From NCBI GenBank assembly GCA_017607445.1, contig JAEVHH010000005.1, positions 3,167,001 through 3,231,000 of the forward strand: a stretch of DNA of 64,000 nt, read 5' to 3'. The notes under the pieces were generated by a model that did not search any database, had not been told where the DNA came from, and saw only the letters and a program-made list of their open reading frames with translations. Made by a program: the position numbers and the translations under genes. Below are positions 49,816-61,725 of this stretch, piece by piece (the stretch's first letter is position 1; each line of letters opens with the position of its first letter). The DNA comes from Histoplasma ohiense. Its lineage: Eukaryota > Ascomycota > Eurotiomycetes > Onygenales > Ajellomycetaceae.

Positions 49816-52800
49816 TCAGGAATCACGCCTGTGATGGCTATGTTTATGCTGATGTCTATTTCCATAGCCATCATTACTACCCTCATCGCCATAGTCGTCA
49901 TTATCTTTCTTATACCGGCGACGGTAGTCATCATCATCATCGCCATCTCGCCTGCGATCACGGCTGCGCTCACGGCTGCCATGGCGACGGTCATCACTGC
50001 CATAATGCCCGCTTTCGTAACGGCGGGAAGCTCTTTCGCGAGACCCAGAGCGCTCACGATGCTGGTGAGATGACCTTTCAGATTCCTGTTGATAACCGTA
50101 ACCTCCTCGACTCTCGCCTCCATGGCCACCGCCATAGCCGCGAGACTCACTATCCCCATAGCCACGAGTTTCACTACCGCCGTAGCCGCGAGACTCACCA
50201 CCTCCATACCCTCCACCATATCCACTGGAATCTTTCTCCCCATAGCCACGGATCTCGCCACCATAGCCTCCAGAATGGCCACCATATCCTCCCGCTCCGT
50301 ATCCGCCAGAGCTTCCCCTATCATGTCTTTCGAATTATGGGGGAAAAGGTCAGCTTGCATATAACTAATCAAGGATTGGCGTGACGGGCCGGCAAAATAA
50401 AAGGGAGCAAGTGGAATAATAGGAAACGTTGGAAGAACTTTAGCCAATATTCAAAAAAAAAAAAAAAAACGAACCTTTCTTCACTACGACCATAGCCACC
50501 AGTTTCAGCATATTGCGGCCGACCATATTCCCCGCTATGATGCCTTCCTGATTCGTACCCACCACCGCCCCGATCATCACGTCGATAGCCGTCGCCGTCG
50601 TTGTATTTCTTCCTTTCTTTATATTTTTTATCCTTGTCAGCTTTCTTGTCCTTTTTATCCTTCTTATCATCCTTATCCTTATCATCTTCGTCCTTGTACT
50701 TCTCCTTCTTGTCTTTCTTATCCTTATCTTTCTTCTCATGCTTATTAACCTTATCCCACTTCTCTTCTTTATCCTTCTTTTTCTTTTCTACTTTCTCGTA
50801 GTCCTTATCCTTGGAATAAGAAGAATGATAATAAGGGTCTGAGTGATGGTCTTTCTCTTTTTTCTCCTTATGGCGCTTACCGTCGTCAGGTCCTTCGAAT
50901 GTACCGCTTGTGGCTCCACCAACTATCCCTCCCACCAAACTCCCAATCAGCCCACCACCAACGGCTTCAGAGGCTATCTTCTCGATGTTTGACGTGTTCG
51001 TTGAAGATTTGCCCCCTAAGCCTTGAAGGCCAAGCAAATCCTGAACGCCTCCCGGAACGGGGCGGTTGCGGTTAGGGAGACCCATGGGCTTGCCGCAGCC
51101 GTGGCCAGAGTCGTGAACGCCGGGCTTATGGTTATCACCGTTCCGCACACCTTCTCTGCTGAGCTTTTGGCGGAGTGAGTCTTGGCCGCGACGACCTTGC
51201 TCGTTCCACCAACTCTCGATAACGCCGAACATAGTTCTACGCATCTCTTGTGAACCATCTTCGCCGTACTGACGCAGAGCAGGGTGGTGAAAGACTCCAT
51301 TGATAATCCTATTCATTGTACGGTTAACATCGATGTTCTCGTCATCCCAGCATTCCATGATCTGCGGTACAACCCATTTCACAACTTCCGAGGCAGCCTC
51401 TGAATATTATAGTTTGGTTAGTATATCAACTTTCAATGACTTGAATAAAGGGCGAAGTAGTTTTGGCGAAGACCCAGAGAACGAAACAGGAATAGAGGGG
51501 GTATATCCTAATAGAAAAATGTACTGACTTCCAGCAGGCTCGTTCAAGAGGTTACTAAAATGATCCTTGGAAAGCATGGAGTGAGTGGGGTCGGTGCAGC
51601 GATCGTTATTGAATGTGTTAAACTGCCCCTCCTTACTGCTCTGAATGACTTCTGATGACCCGGTTTCAAGCTCAGTCTTGACCTGTTTGAGAACCGGGAG
51701 AACGTAAGGGGCCATAACAGAAAATACAAAGATAGTAATCTGTTCCTGCACTTGCTCAACCAGTTCTGGGATTGCAGGGATCTTCTCAATCGCATTGTTG
51801 ATCGATTTTATCAAGTTGTCATGCCATTCCAGGAGTGGGAACATTTGTTGTTGAACATCATTCATGTATGTGGCCCATTGTTCAGGTTCGCGAGGAGAAA
51901 TGTTCTCGTTCCGCCGCTTCGTAGATTCAGCGTTGGACTGGAACTCATTCATTTTTTCTGTGTTGTCCTCACTCCCGAGGAGACCCTCAGGGAGCTTATC
52001 GAGTAAAACTTGCAGAAATCCTTCCTGTGGTTTTTGGTTTTCAGATTGTTCGATCATCCCTTCTAGGTTTTGGATTTCTGACTGTGTCGCTTTATCGGAA
52101 ATTTCTCCCATGACACTATGGAGGAAGTCCACTACAGGTTGAGAACATGTCAGCGGCAACTATACCTCTGGGCTATTTCCGCTACCATCAGGTGATCCGT
52201 TTACTCACCACCGCCAAATGTGCCAGTAACGATAGGATAAACAGAATTTCTAGCTCCCTGAAGTTGAATCATTGTGTTTCTCCCGACATGTGGGAAAACA
52301 TTGGTCTCGCCAAGTTCGATTAAAGAAAGCTCTGTATAGTTGCTATGGGCAAGGTAGTCTTCCAGGGTGTGTCTAAAGTAATTTAATCAGCCAGTGAAAT
52401 AAATACACAGCTCATAAACCCAGTAGACTATGCTCTTGGGAAGGGATTTTTGATAGGGGTTGCATGGAGTCGTTTAAAAACCCTTATCCCATCAAGTGTA
52501 CGGCAGTAAAACTTACAAGCCAGTTCCAAGGAGCCTCAGAGCTTCATATAAGTCGGCATCTCTACGGGAGCGCGAATATCTGCGGCCCAGCTCAATGCAG
52601 TTGCCGAACACTTTCCTAAGGAGAGAAGCGGAATTGTCGATACCCAAGTCCTCGGATGCGATATAGTTCTTCAAACCTAGAAGCAAATAGACACAGTCAG
52701 CCGCAACAGTATAAAATACTAGTAGAGACTGACAATTCTCGTCTTACCCGTGCGAGCATCGATGCCTAACTCCCTCTCTTCGTCAACAGGGCCTCTGAGG

Positions 52801-53457
52801 CGCCTGTAATACCGGCGTGCGTCTTGACCCTCGCCATATCCCAATGGGTTATCGATATGCTCGGTAGGTTGGTAACATCCGACGCGGTCCAGAGTAACCT
52901 CAAACTCTCCCGTGCCGTACCTAAACAAAAACCATATTTTAGGATAGATCAAGAATTCCGGGAGATCCAACAACATACACAGGGGAGAAAAAAAAAAAAA
53001 AAAAAAAAGAGAAGAGAGAGAAAGAAACGGGGCATGAAAAGAAAGGGAAAAAAAAAAAATACCCAAAAGTTATGAATCCCAAGACCCAAAGGAGAAGCCT
53101 AATAGCCTCCGCAGAGACATATTTCAAAGTACCAATGTCGAGAGCCTGGCTATAGTCCTGCAAGAAAGTTAAATTTTGTCAAAACCTTCCAAAAAGGGGA
53201 AGTATTCAAAACTGTACCCGAAGCCAATTTCCAAAATAAATACGCTGAACCTGGAGTTTTGAAAACTTCTTCCCGCCCGCCGAGCGGGCCATCATCAACG
53301 TCAGGATCGCATCCTCGATATCGCCATGGCGCCAATTCTGGCCCTCTATCTTAGATACGGAAGCAATGTTGCCAGCCCCGAAGGCGTGGGCAGGGCGGGT
53401 GAAGAGAAGGAAAAGCACGCATGTCAGCGCGACGGTGGTGGTGGTCGACCAAGCCAT
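49816..53457 (-). CDS. het-C: HET-C heterokaryon-incompatibility-type protein
   Basis: Eight exons: 53218-53457, 53063-53157, 52748-52920, 52517-52676, 52209-52372, 51529-52131, 50475-51399 and 49816-50326, all in phase, giving about 956 aa. A signal peptide is clear (hydrophobic core VALTCVLFLLF, then RPAHAFGAG). HET-C hallmarks follow: NWRHGDIEDAILTLMMA, FGNWLRDYSQALDIGTLK, GYGTGEFEVTLDRVGCYQPTEHIDNP, LGTGLHTLEDYLAHSNYTELSLIELG. A helical region and a VGGGLIGSLVGGIVGG glycine-zipper-like segment come next. The tail is extreme: a Lys/Asp/Glu block, then repeats of RGYGG/SRGYG, then Arg/Ser and His. In Neurospora, alternative het-c alleles trigger death after hyphal fusion. The last intron uses a weak GTTCGT donor, and two acceptors (50326 or about 9 nt later) both keep the frame. 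Confidence 0.92.
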
Positions 53458-54637
53458 TGTGTTGCAGCTGTTGCTGGATTGACAGAAACCAGGCTTAGCT
53501 GGTCTCGAAAAGCTTTTGAGTGAACGGGCAATGGATTGTGTTAAGAATGATCTCGGTTTTGTTTTTATGCTACAGCGTGGTGAAGATAGCCCCGCTATCA
53601 CAGGGCAAGGGGGATAAATGATCCTGAGCAAGCCCGTGGAGAAGTGAAAGAGAGTCGAGCTCAGGAGCAATCAATGTGAGGAAGAGCGCAAGAGAGTAAA
53701 GTGGCAGTGGCAGGGAGGTGCAGAATGCAAGACACAGAGATAAAAGGACAACGCAAAGAGGGGGAAACAGGCGAAGAGGAACAACAAGGGACAAACTGTG
53801 TCTTCCGAGGATTTGGCATTGATGAACTGTTTCAGGCCCTGACTGAGGCGGGGAAGAAGGTGGGGTGGAGGGGCAGACAGACAGACAGACAGACAGACAG
53901 ACATCCTCAGCAAGCCATCGACAAGCCATCAGCAGCCACCAAAGCAAACGATCTATACGCAGTGGATGAGAACCAATGGCAGATCACCTATCCCAGCTCC
54001 AGTTGGGCACCTTTCAACACATGTACAGTAACAGTAACAGTACATGTACATACTTTCTGCATATCTTCTTACGTCTGGGTTTCAAGAGCATGCCTTGTTC
54101 CCTGCTTCCTGGATTCCCGCCAGCGCGCCCTAGAGTATCTACTTTACAGGACATGCACAACTAATCGCAGGCAACAGGACTATGGGCGGCATCTGATTGA
54201 TGCATCTATGAATAACCAAGTTTTTCTAGTGCTTAGCGATCGGGCGTCGATCCAACTCCTGCTACGGAGTACTTCACTACAAAGGCTTTGGTTGAAACTA
54301 GGATACAAGTTGCGATTTCGTTGAGTATGAGGAGGGACGGAATGTCAGACTCAGACCATCTCTAACGCGATCCTCTTTTTATAAACATTGAACTCCAATT
54401 TCGTCCGTCCATCCATCCACCTAACCTATATCCACCGAGTATTTTTAAACGTCCCAGCCTAACACAATAATGGTCAAAACTGGGGGAAAAGAATGTCAAT
54501 AATGTTCAGTGAAAAAAGAAAACCCAAAACCAAAACCAGCACTTATCATCCCCAATCATCCCCGACTACCAGGAACAAGACAACAATGGAAAAAAAAAAA
54601 AAGCCGGAAAGCGAAATTAAAATACAAAAAGAATTAC
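53458..54637. other. Intergenic region upstream of HET-C
   Basis: HET-C promoter side and 3' flank of the Clr5 gene. It has a CAGA microsatellite and a small AGTAACAGTA repeat near 54023-54050. A 207-codon frame through the microsatellite is not convincing as a gene. Confidence 0.5.
53874..53903. repeat. (CAGA)n microsatellite
   Basis: About seven and a half perfect tetranucleotide units, roughly 420 bp upstream of the HET-C start codon. Confidence 0.9.
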
Positions 54638-56796
54638 TCAATTATCCCCTGTCCCCCTCTCTAACAAAAACACGAACGTTGCCTTCCGCCCCTGCACATG
54701 CGTTAAATACGCATCCAACTCATCATCCTCATCAATCACATACTTCGCGTCCCTATCCGTCCCTTCAATCCTCGCGATCCGGGCATCCTTGAACCGGCTC
54801 GTCACCACGTTCCGTAACTCCTCCAACGTGCGCGTGGTCAACTTATCCACCCACATCTTCGCGTTCTCATGGATCTGCGACTGCGGGTGGATACGCAGGT
54901 AGATCGGCACTTGGAGGAGGGACGTGGAGAGCAATGGGTCCACGTAGCTGAACGGGTGTTGTTGGCTGCTGGGGTGGTCATGGGGGTCGTGGTGATGGTT
55001 TTCGTTTTGGTGATGTTCTGGATGATCCTGATCGTGAGGATGAGGGTGAGGATGACGGTTTGAGTTTAAGGAGAAGGATGTGTCGTTGGCGGCCTGCAGG
55101 AGGGACGGGTCTATTTGTAGGTCTGTGATGTCGCTGGACATCATGGGGGCACTGGCGAGGGCCTGGGAAGCGAGTGTGCTGATGCCGTTGCGGATGGCTG
55201 GCGGTCGGGTGTAGGCGGATGTAGGGCTGCTCTGTGCAAGTTGAACAGTATTGCTAACGTTGTTGGAACTGGAAGAGGAGGACTTTTTGCGAGAGGGATC
55301 GCGCTTCGAGATCTCATCTCTAAGTCTCTTATTCACATCCCTGCAGAGTATCTCAATGGCCTTGACTTTTATAGCGTGGTTTGGATCGGCTTCGCCAGGG
55401 GTCAGGATGTTCTGGAGCAATTCGGAGTCCCTGATCCATTTCTCCTTAAGCTCACGCCAGTGTTCATCCCCAGCTTCTAGCTTGCTCGTGAAATGATCTT
55501 CTTTGAGAGTCTGATAGAACGCATTCCGAATCTGCCTGCTCTCCTCAGGGTTGATCCCGAGTGCATTCTTCGCCTCCGCAATAGTCATCCTCCGCTGCAG
55601 TGTCCGCATCCGCTTCGTGACATCTGTACACACAACATCCAAGGCCAACGCCTTCGCCTTAATCTGACCAGAATTCGGCCAGAACACACTCCGCAGATGT
55701 GGAGACTCATCAATCAGCCGATTCTTTGCCGCTTGCCACTTTTCCGGCCCCGCAAGCGTCTTCTTAATGAACCCAGCCTCCTCACAAATACGCTGAAAAT
55801 GGTCACGCAGCTGACGATACATCTCATTATCCAAACTCAGATATTGTTTGCTCTCATCAATAGTCGTCTCAGACGGGAACCGCGGCGGCCCCGGCGGGTC
55901 TGCAGGTAGGCCAGCCCACCCTCTTGTTCTCCGCCGTCTCTTCCGCGCTGCCCATCTCTCCTCACTCTCCGCTTGTAAGCGCTCCAACCTGGCCTTCCTC
56001 TTCGCTAGTACCTCCGGCGACAGCCCAGGCGACGGGGCCCGCTGTTGTGGCTCGATCCCTCCGAGATCCGTTACGATCTGTGGCCCCGCAGCCTCCATGC
56101 TCCCATCTGGTTTGTATATCTCCTGCTGGAGCGCCAGCAGACCCTCATCACCCTCCAGCGTCGCCGCCGTCGGGGCCGTAGCAGGAGTTGTCGCAGTTGT
56201 CGCGGCAGGCATTGTCGACTGCGCCTTCATGCCGTTGGGGACACGCAACAGCCATCGATTCTTCGCACGGACCCGCATCAGTTCGCGCTCCTTGATCTCA
56301 TACCCTTCCTCGTTGAGTATTCGTAGCATGTCCCGTTGGCTGGTGTTTCGCTCCCACAGCTCCTTGACGCGAGCGACGAGGCTTGCATTCTTGTGGGCTG
56401 GGTTCTGTTTCGAGGGGAACCCCCATCGTTTGAACTGGGTTTGGAAGGCGCGCTTACTATTGTGTATAAAACAGCCCAGTTGGGGCATACCCAGATTAAT
56501 TTCTTGTTTCGGCGTACAGAGGGGGAAATATTACATCTTTCTTTTGTATACCAAAGAGATTCAAACTAATGATATGATATATGAAACATAGATGAGATTA
56601 TCATGCGAGATAGGGAAAAAAAAATAAAATAAAATAAAAAAAATAAAAAAATAAAGCCGAACATATAATAACAAACTCACCTTGGTGCAAACTGGTAGCA
56701 CACCTTCATATGCTCCATAATCTCCTCGAGGGCCTTCTTATCCTCGATATACATCTTATAGCAGATGTCGCGTTTGCCATCCCAGTCGTACACCAT
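54638..56796 (-). CDS. Clr5-domain protein with tandem duplicated module
   Basis: Two exons, 56681-56796 and 54638-56456, donor GTGAGT and acceptor ACAATAG, giving 644 aa. Residues 1 to about 52 match the Clr5 domain: YDWDGKRDICYKMYIEDKKAL, MEHMKVCYQFAPS, then FQTQFKRWGFPSKQ. A second helical part (VKELWERNTSQRDML) follows, then a Pro/Ala/Thr linker and a basic ARKRRRRTRG stretch. Residues about 251-330 and 345-425 are two copies of one module, each with W, a KxxWI/RLI helix, KAKAL/VKAIE and DVxKRxR. A His-rich linker precedes a C-terminal ~90-residue alpha/beta segment from PIYLRIHPQSQ to TFVFLLE. Clr5 proteins are thought to be nuclear and transcription-related; S. pombe Clr5 acts in silencing. 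Role here unknown. Confidence 0.87.
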
Positions 56797-57955
56797 TTTT
56801 ACTTTCCCTTATATCTTGCTATAAATTTCTCATTGTATGTTCAATGGTGCTATCAGAAAAAAATATTTTTTTGCCCCTCCACTTTTCCCCTCCCGGCATG
56901 CGTGCATGCGTGCAAGCTGTTCAGTGCAGCTATACACTGCGCTTTTCTAGCTGCTCTGCTCTGGACCTAGTGCTCGGTATTCGATGGATCGATCAACGCG
57001 AGATATCGTGTCGTTGTGGTCTGCCGTAGGGGGGGGGGGGAGGAATGAAGTTGTCGGTGGTTGTGATCTACCGTAGTCAAACTAACTACGTCGATTCATT
57101 GGATTATATAAGCAGGGAGAGCGGATGCCAAGACCAAGAAGTTAACCTCCTACACGCAGTACTTCGTCTGGAGGGAAAGTAACAAGAATATTGACTGGTC
57201 AACCAGTCTGGATTTTGCTAGGCTACCTGAAGAAGACTAATACTTTCAAAAATGCCCCAAGATATTCCTATTGGGTAAACTGCGATGAATGAATGGATGC
57301 TGGCTAACTCTTGCATGAACTAAAAGTCACAGAAAAACATTCCAACAACACACGTGCTTGATAAATAAACTGAAACAAAACTGGATAATGATGTTACTGT
57401 TTCCCATCGCTTGATCCAACTAAAACGCCCAAGAAAAAAAATATGTTTGTTGCTAGAGGGGAGGGGGAACAACAAAGGCTGTCAAGGTAGAAATCAAACA
57501 AATAAACCCAATTGGTAATCCGCAACCATTTCCTCCAGAAGATGACAAAAAGGCTGAAAAAGGAACAAATGCAGAAGTCCGACAGAAAAGTAATGAAGGA
57601 ACCTGTCCATCCTCGCAAGAAGAAAAGGAGAATGAAGAAGAGGACCAAACAAATAGGTCACGTCTAGTTTAAACGCCTGAAGAACGCCGTACCGAGGTTC
57701 ACAGCTAGAATCGCGTACAGCTGCGATTTGCTCGCTGCTGTGCATAGAACGAGGGCGCTATATATATGTATATAGTAATTGCCCTGGTCGCGGATCCCGC
57801 CGAACTTTGCAATATAAAGAGAGCAGCCGAAAAAAAAATTAAAATAAAATAAAAATAAACAGAACACGTGGAGAGAAACGCCGGGCCGCTTCATCAATGG
57901 TCGTTATAGGTATAGGTAGCAATAAATTTCAAAGTTGTCATGAAACCAAACGAAG
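56797..57955. other. Intergenic region
   Basis: Promoter side of the Clr5 gene and 3' flank of the next minus-strand gene. It contains A-rich and G-rich short runs (G10 near 57029-57041). No gene recognised. Confidence 0.5.
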
Positions 57956-59299
57956 TCATGCCTTTTTCTTCTTCTTCTTCAAGCTCAATTTCCTACTCAT
58001 TTTGAACAGCTTTGTCCGCAGCCAGGTTATAAATAGAACCCAGGCACTCTTCGGGCTTTCAAATGTGCGGCTGGGGTTGTTATGTGTAAAGGCATAATCG
58101 CCAGTCGCATTATCGCGCTTCTCACTCATAGGCTTGCGTCCTGAACAGCGACCTTCAGAGGAATTTCGTTTCTCATGGGAACGCCTACCCAGGGAAGAAG
58201 TGGCGGTTGATAGTGAAAATTGATGCTCCTTTTTCTCCTGCCGTCGAAGTTCACGGTCCTGGGCCTTCATATTTTGCTTGTCCAGCTTGCGCTGTTTGGC
58301 GGCCTCTTTATCCTCAAAGGCTTGTCGAGCAGCCTCGACTGCGGCTGCTCTAGCTGATGGATCCGTATTGGTGCGGGTCCTTGAACGGAAGGTAAAGTCG
58401 AGAGAGCTTCTTGATAGGGGCGAAGGGGCCTCATAGCTTTCCCGAGCATGGTTTGACAGAACTGACGAAGAAATATTTGTAAACGAGCTAGGATGAATCC
58501 GATAAGGCTGGGGCTCCGATGGCTGCGCGAAAACGTTTCGGTTGGAGGATGTAGCATCATCCAAATCCGCACTGAACTGGCCAACATCTGTAGATTGCTC
58601 ACTTTCAACGACCGAATTTTGATAGGACTGGCTTATGGGTGGCGTATAGGGACGAGGGGTCTGGCGCATAGGATGAACGTATTGCAATCCCGGTTTAAGT
58701 GTGCTAGATGCGGTTGTGGCAGAAAATTGCGATGTTCCACTTGTAGATCTATTGTGGGAGGTGGCCCCGGCTCTTCGAGACGTAGCAATATCTCCATACC
58801 TCCGATCTCGTTCGAGATTCGTATAGATCCCTAGACCTTCGTTCTCAAGGGTAGACCGGTCAAGATTGATAGATGCTGAGTCGTTCTGGTTGGTCCTCTT
58901 GAGATGCGACCTGATATTGCCCTTAGGCTTCATAGATCGTTCTTTGTCAAGCTTGGGGCTGAACCCAGGGATAAAGCGGTCATTTCGTAGCCCAGAGTGC
59001 ATCATGGCAGATGAGTTGCCGTGTATCCACGTTTGTTTCAATGACGATTGTGAAGGAGAAATGGTGTTGTTGGCTAGTGAAGCAGTACGCCTCTCGTGGG
59101 CTGATGAGAAAGGTTTCGAGTCTTCCAACCCGTCCAGTCGTGAGGGAGAACTTGCTGAACGATAAGAGAGACGGGTTTGTCGTCGTGTACTCACAAAGCG
59201 AGTAGCTCTCACGGCGGTTCTGGCGTCGTCGTCGTTTTTATATCCAAAAACTTGGTGCGGTGGGTTCACAGAGGTCTTTTTTAACCTGGGAGAAGCCAT
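57956..59299 (-). CDS. Hypothetical Ser/Arg-rich protein with polybasic C-terminus
   Basis: Single open frame, 447 aa from the ATG of MASPRLKKTS; a TTG six codons upstream is less likely. The body is Ser/Thr/Arg-rich and probably disordered, with a Pro-rich PRPYTPPIS stretch. A charged helix of about 45 residues (SARAAAVEAARQAFEDKEAAK, continuing KQRKLDKQN, RELRRQEKKEH) is likely a coiled coil. The C-terminus has an aromatic-hydrophobic helix, WVLFITWLRTKLF, immediately followed by a Lys-rich end with six consecutive Lys, which suggests peripheral membrane contact. No known domain. Coding status rests on length and composition in a gene-dense region; an unrecognised intron is possible. Confidence 0.72.
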   Translation of the reverse strand: MASPRLKKTSVNPPHQVFGYKNDDDARTAVRATRFVSTRRQTRLSYRSASSPSRLDGLEDSKPFSSAHERRTASLANNTISPSQSSLKQTWIHGNSSAMMHSGLRNDRFIPGFSPKLDKERSMKPKGNIRSHLKRTNQNDSASINLDRSTLENEGLGIYTNLERDRRYGDIATSRRAGATSHNRSTSGTSQFSATTASSTLKPGLQYVHPMRQTPRPYTPPISQSYQNSVVESEQSTDVGQFSADLDDATSSNRNVFAQPSEPQPYRIHPSSFTNISSSVLSNHARESYEAPSPLSRSSLDFTFRSRTRTNTDPSARAAAVEAARQAFEDKEAAKQRKLDKQNMKAQDRELRRQEKKEHQFSLSTATSSLGRRSHEKRNSSEGRCSGRKPMSEKRDNATGDYAFTHNNPSRTFESPKSAWVLFITWLRTKLFKMSRKLSLKKKKKKA

Positions 59300-61725
59300 G
59301 CTGGCGGTGGATTCCAAGATAAAGATAAGTTCCAGTAATATTATACTTTTCGTATATAGTTTCTAGAGGGCTATGTATGGTGCATCGAACTCAAGTTAAC
59401 ATATCTTGGGGATGCAAGGTGAGCTGCTTTTAGGGTTAAGGTTGTTTTTTTGACACTTCCCAAACTGGCGAACCGTCGGCGATCGGCGGTCGGCGGGTGA
59501 GAGCCGCAACCTTCGGAGGAGATATCGCGAGCGTTTGCCAAAACCGGGAGGGAAGATTCCGAATACAAATGGATCAAGATTTAAAGATATGTTATTTGGT
59601 ATGTTGGGAGAGGCTGTTCGACCGTAAGGCTTCAAGAGAAGCGGTCGTATAGAAGCTCAAAGTTTGAAGGAGCGAAACCATGCAGAAGAAGCAGCAGACT
59701 CATGCTGCTGGTCGAAGTAATAATAAAGATGCGTCGACTGAAGAAAGGAAGCCAAATGTCGCGTGAGCCACGCAGTCCGGGAGCGGAGGCAGAGGAGATA
59801 TGTTGAGAAGATGTTGAGAAGTTGGAAAGCGGCTTTCCGCCGTCGGCTGCAGCAGTGCGGTGCAGCGCACAGTGGGCAATAAATACGCCCCAGCCCTTTC
59901 TGAGGCGCAATCCGGAAACGCCAGCGTGGTACCGGCTGTACGCGATGTTTTGTCAATACCGTACGGTTATTTCGCTATGTCCTGGGTGTTTGGTAACGCG
60001 GATACCGCCTCGTTACGAATACGCCACTAGTGGCTCGGCTGCTTGGCACACGCTCGCATGCTGATTAGCTCAGCCGGGATCTCAGTGCAGCGGGATGCGG
60101 CTCTGAACAGAGTTTGGGATGCGGAAATCAAATCATCATCAAAATGTGGAGAGTTACAAGAAGACCGACAAGGGTGACTGAGATTGGGAATCAACGGACA
60201 GCACTCAAGGTTTTTGAATTTTCGGCTGGCCCCCGCAAACAGCTGCTCCAGCCCAGTTTTTTGGTTGCACGGAAAACGTAATAAATTCTAGACAGACGCG
60301 ACAAAGCAGCTCTTGTTCCCCAACACGTTGTTTCAGCCCCACCATTTTTCTTGAATCTTGTCTCTCCTCAAAAGGAAAAACCAAAACGGCACAATAGCCA
60401 ACGATGACACTCAAGAATGTTAATGTTACAGCTGCCGCTTGTTGGAGATCGCACCACATCCATCCATGGGAAAGAAATGTTATCCAGGGTGCGGTGTGAA
60501 CCAGCCACTCAGCCACGGTGTCTCACATACAGTATGAACTTACTTTTCCTAACGGAGCACCCAGGGCCTACATCGCGGCGATGCTGAGCAACGCCTCCAA
60601 TACACAAGCAATGGTGGCTGAAAACACAACCCTCCACACGCATGTTTTGCTGGCAACCAACCCGCCAGGCTGGAACCAGTGCCTTCGCCCCGGATTCCAC
60701 ATTCGTTGAATGGACAGCTTCGGTGAAATCCCATCCAACCCGGTAAATTATTTAATCCTCCCGAATCCCATAATAGGATGTTCTCAGTTGCGAAATGCCA
60801 CGCGATTTACGTGTACATGTACATTCATGCTCCTCATTTCCGTCGCGGGCGTCTGTATTTATTCTTTAATTTAAGATGCTGTGGACAAAGCTCCCGAAAA
60901 TCCCAGATGGTAGAGCCTAGATACCAAGATTGCTATTCTTGTCGCAGCTCACCCCGCCAAACCCCTCCATCGATTCTCCATTCTCTTCCGGCCTTGCCTC
61001 TTTGCCCCTCATTTTCTCTATTGAGGCCATGAGCTGCCACATCACATGCGCCCCAGGCCTGTGGGGGAATGAGGGGTGAGGTGAGCGCGGGGTGCGTTGC
61101 ATTCCACCCCCACAATTTGTACTCTATCCGCAGGAACACGATAGAACGTGAGAGAGGTCATGGAATCGAGTTTTTTCCAGGCTTCAGGCTTCTCGTATCT
61201 ATTGTCTATCCATGGATGCCCAACGCCACATCGCCGTTCTGATTCACGGAACGGCAACGGCCCATGAAACCGCGCTGCTATATTTAAATACATTGAACCT
61301 TCAGGAGATAATTAACTATTGGGTAAATATTAAATAATCATCAAGGTAAACCGACGGCGAGGAATTGACCTTTTGCTTCCGCTTTTTCTTTTTTTATACG
61401 TCTGCTGCCTCCACACCGTAAATTCCTGGCGAATTAACCACAACTTTTGCATTTGGTTGAAGTGATCGTCAGGTCACTTGAAGATTGAATCAAATAAAAC
61501 TGGATTACTTTTATTATCCCCCACCCCCTGCCCATGTTTGATGTCTACCAGTGTTGGAGATTTTGGTTGGAATCGGCACTAACTCCATTTCCTGATTATA
61601 TTCTGAAATAAACGGCTACGCATCTCTAGGGCAAATACGATAGGAATGTATAGATTCTCCAAGTCCACTGTGTACCAACCTGAATTATACATTCCCTGTC
61701 AAAAAAGTATATTTGGGGCCATGTC
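59300..61725. other. Intergenic region, 2.4 kb
   Basis: Promoter of the polybasic-tail gene and the 3' flank of the phytase-like gene. Only short frames on both strands; nothing recognised. Confidence 0.5.

Noticed and set aside
49776..50447. Met/Ala/Val-rich 223-codon minus-strand frame
   Set aside because: Out-of-frame reading of the Gly-Tyr repeat exon of HET-C; the repeat keeps another frame open.
53701..54324. 207-codon plus-strand frame upstream of HET-C
   Set aside because: It runs through the CAGA microsatellite (translated as TDRQ repeats) and shows no domain; likely chance.
60061..60135. ATTAGCTCAGCCGGGAT, resembling a tRNA A-box
   Set aside because: No T-arm GGTTCGANTCC or closing acceptor stem follows.
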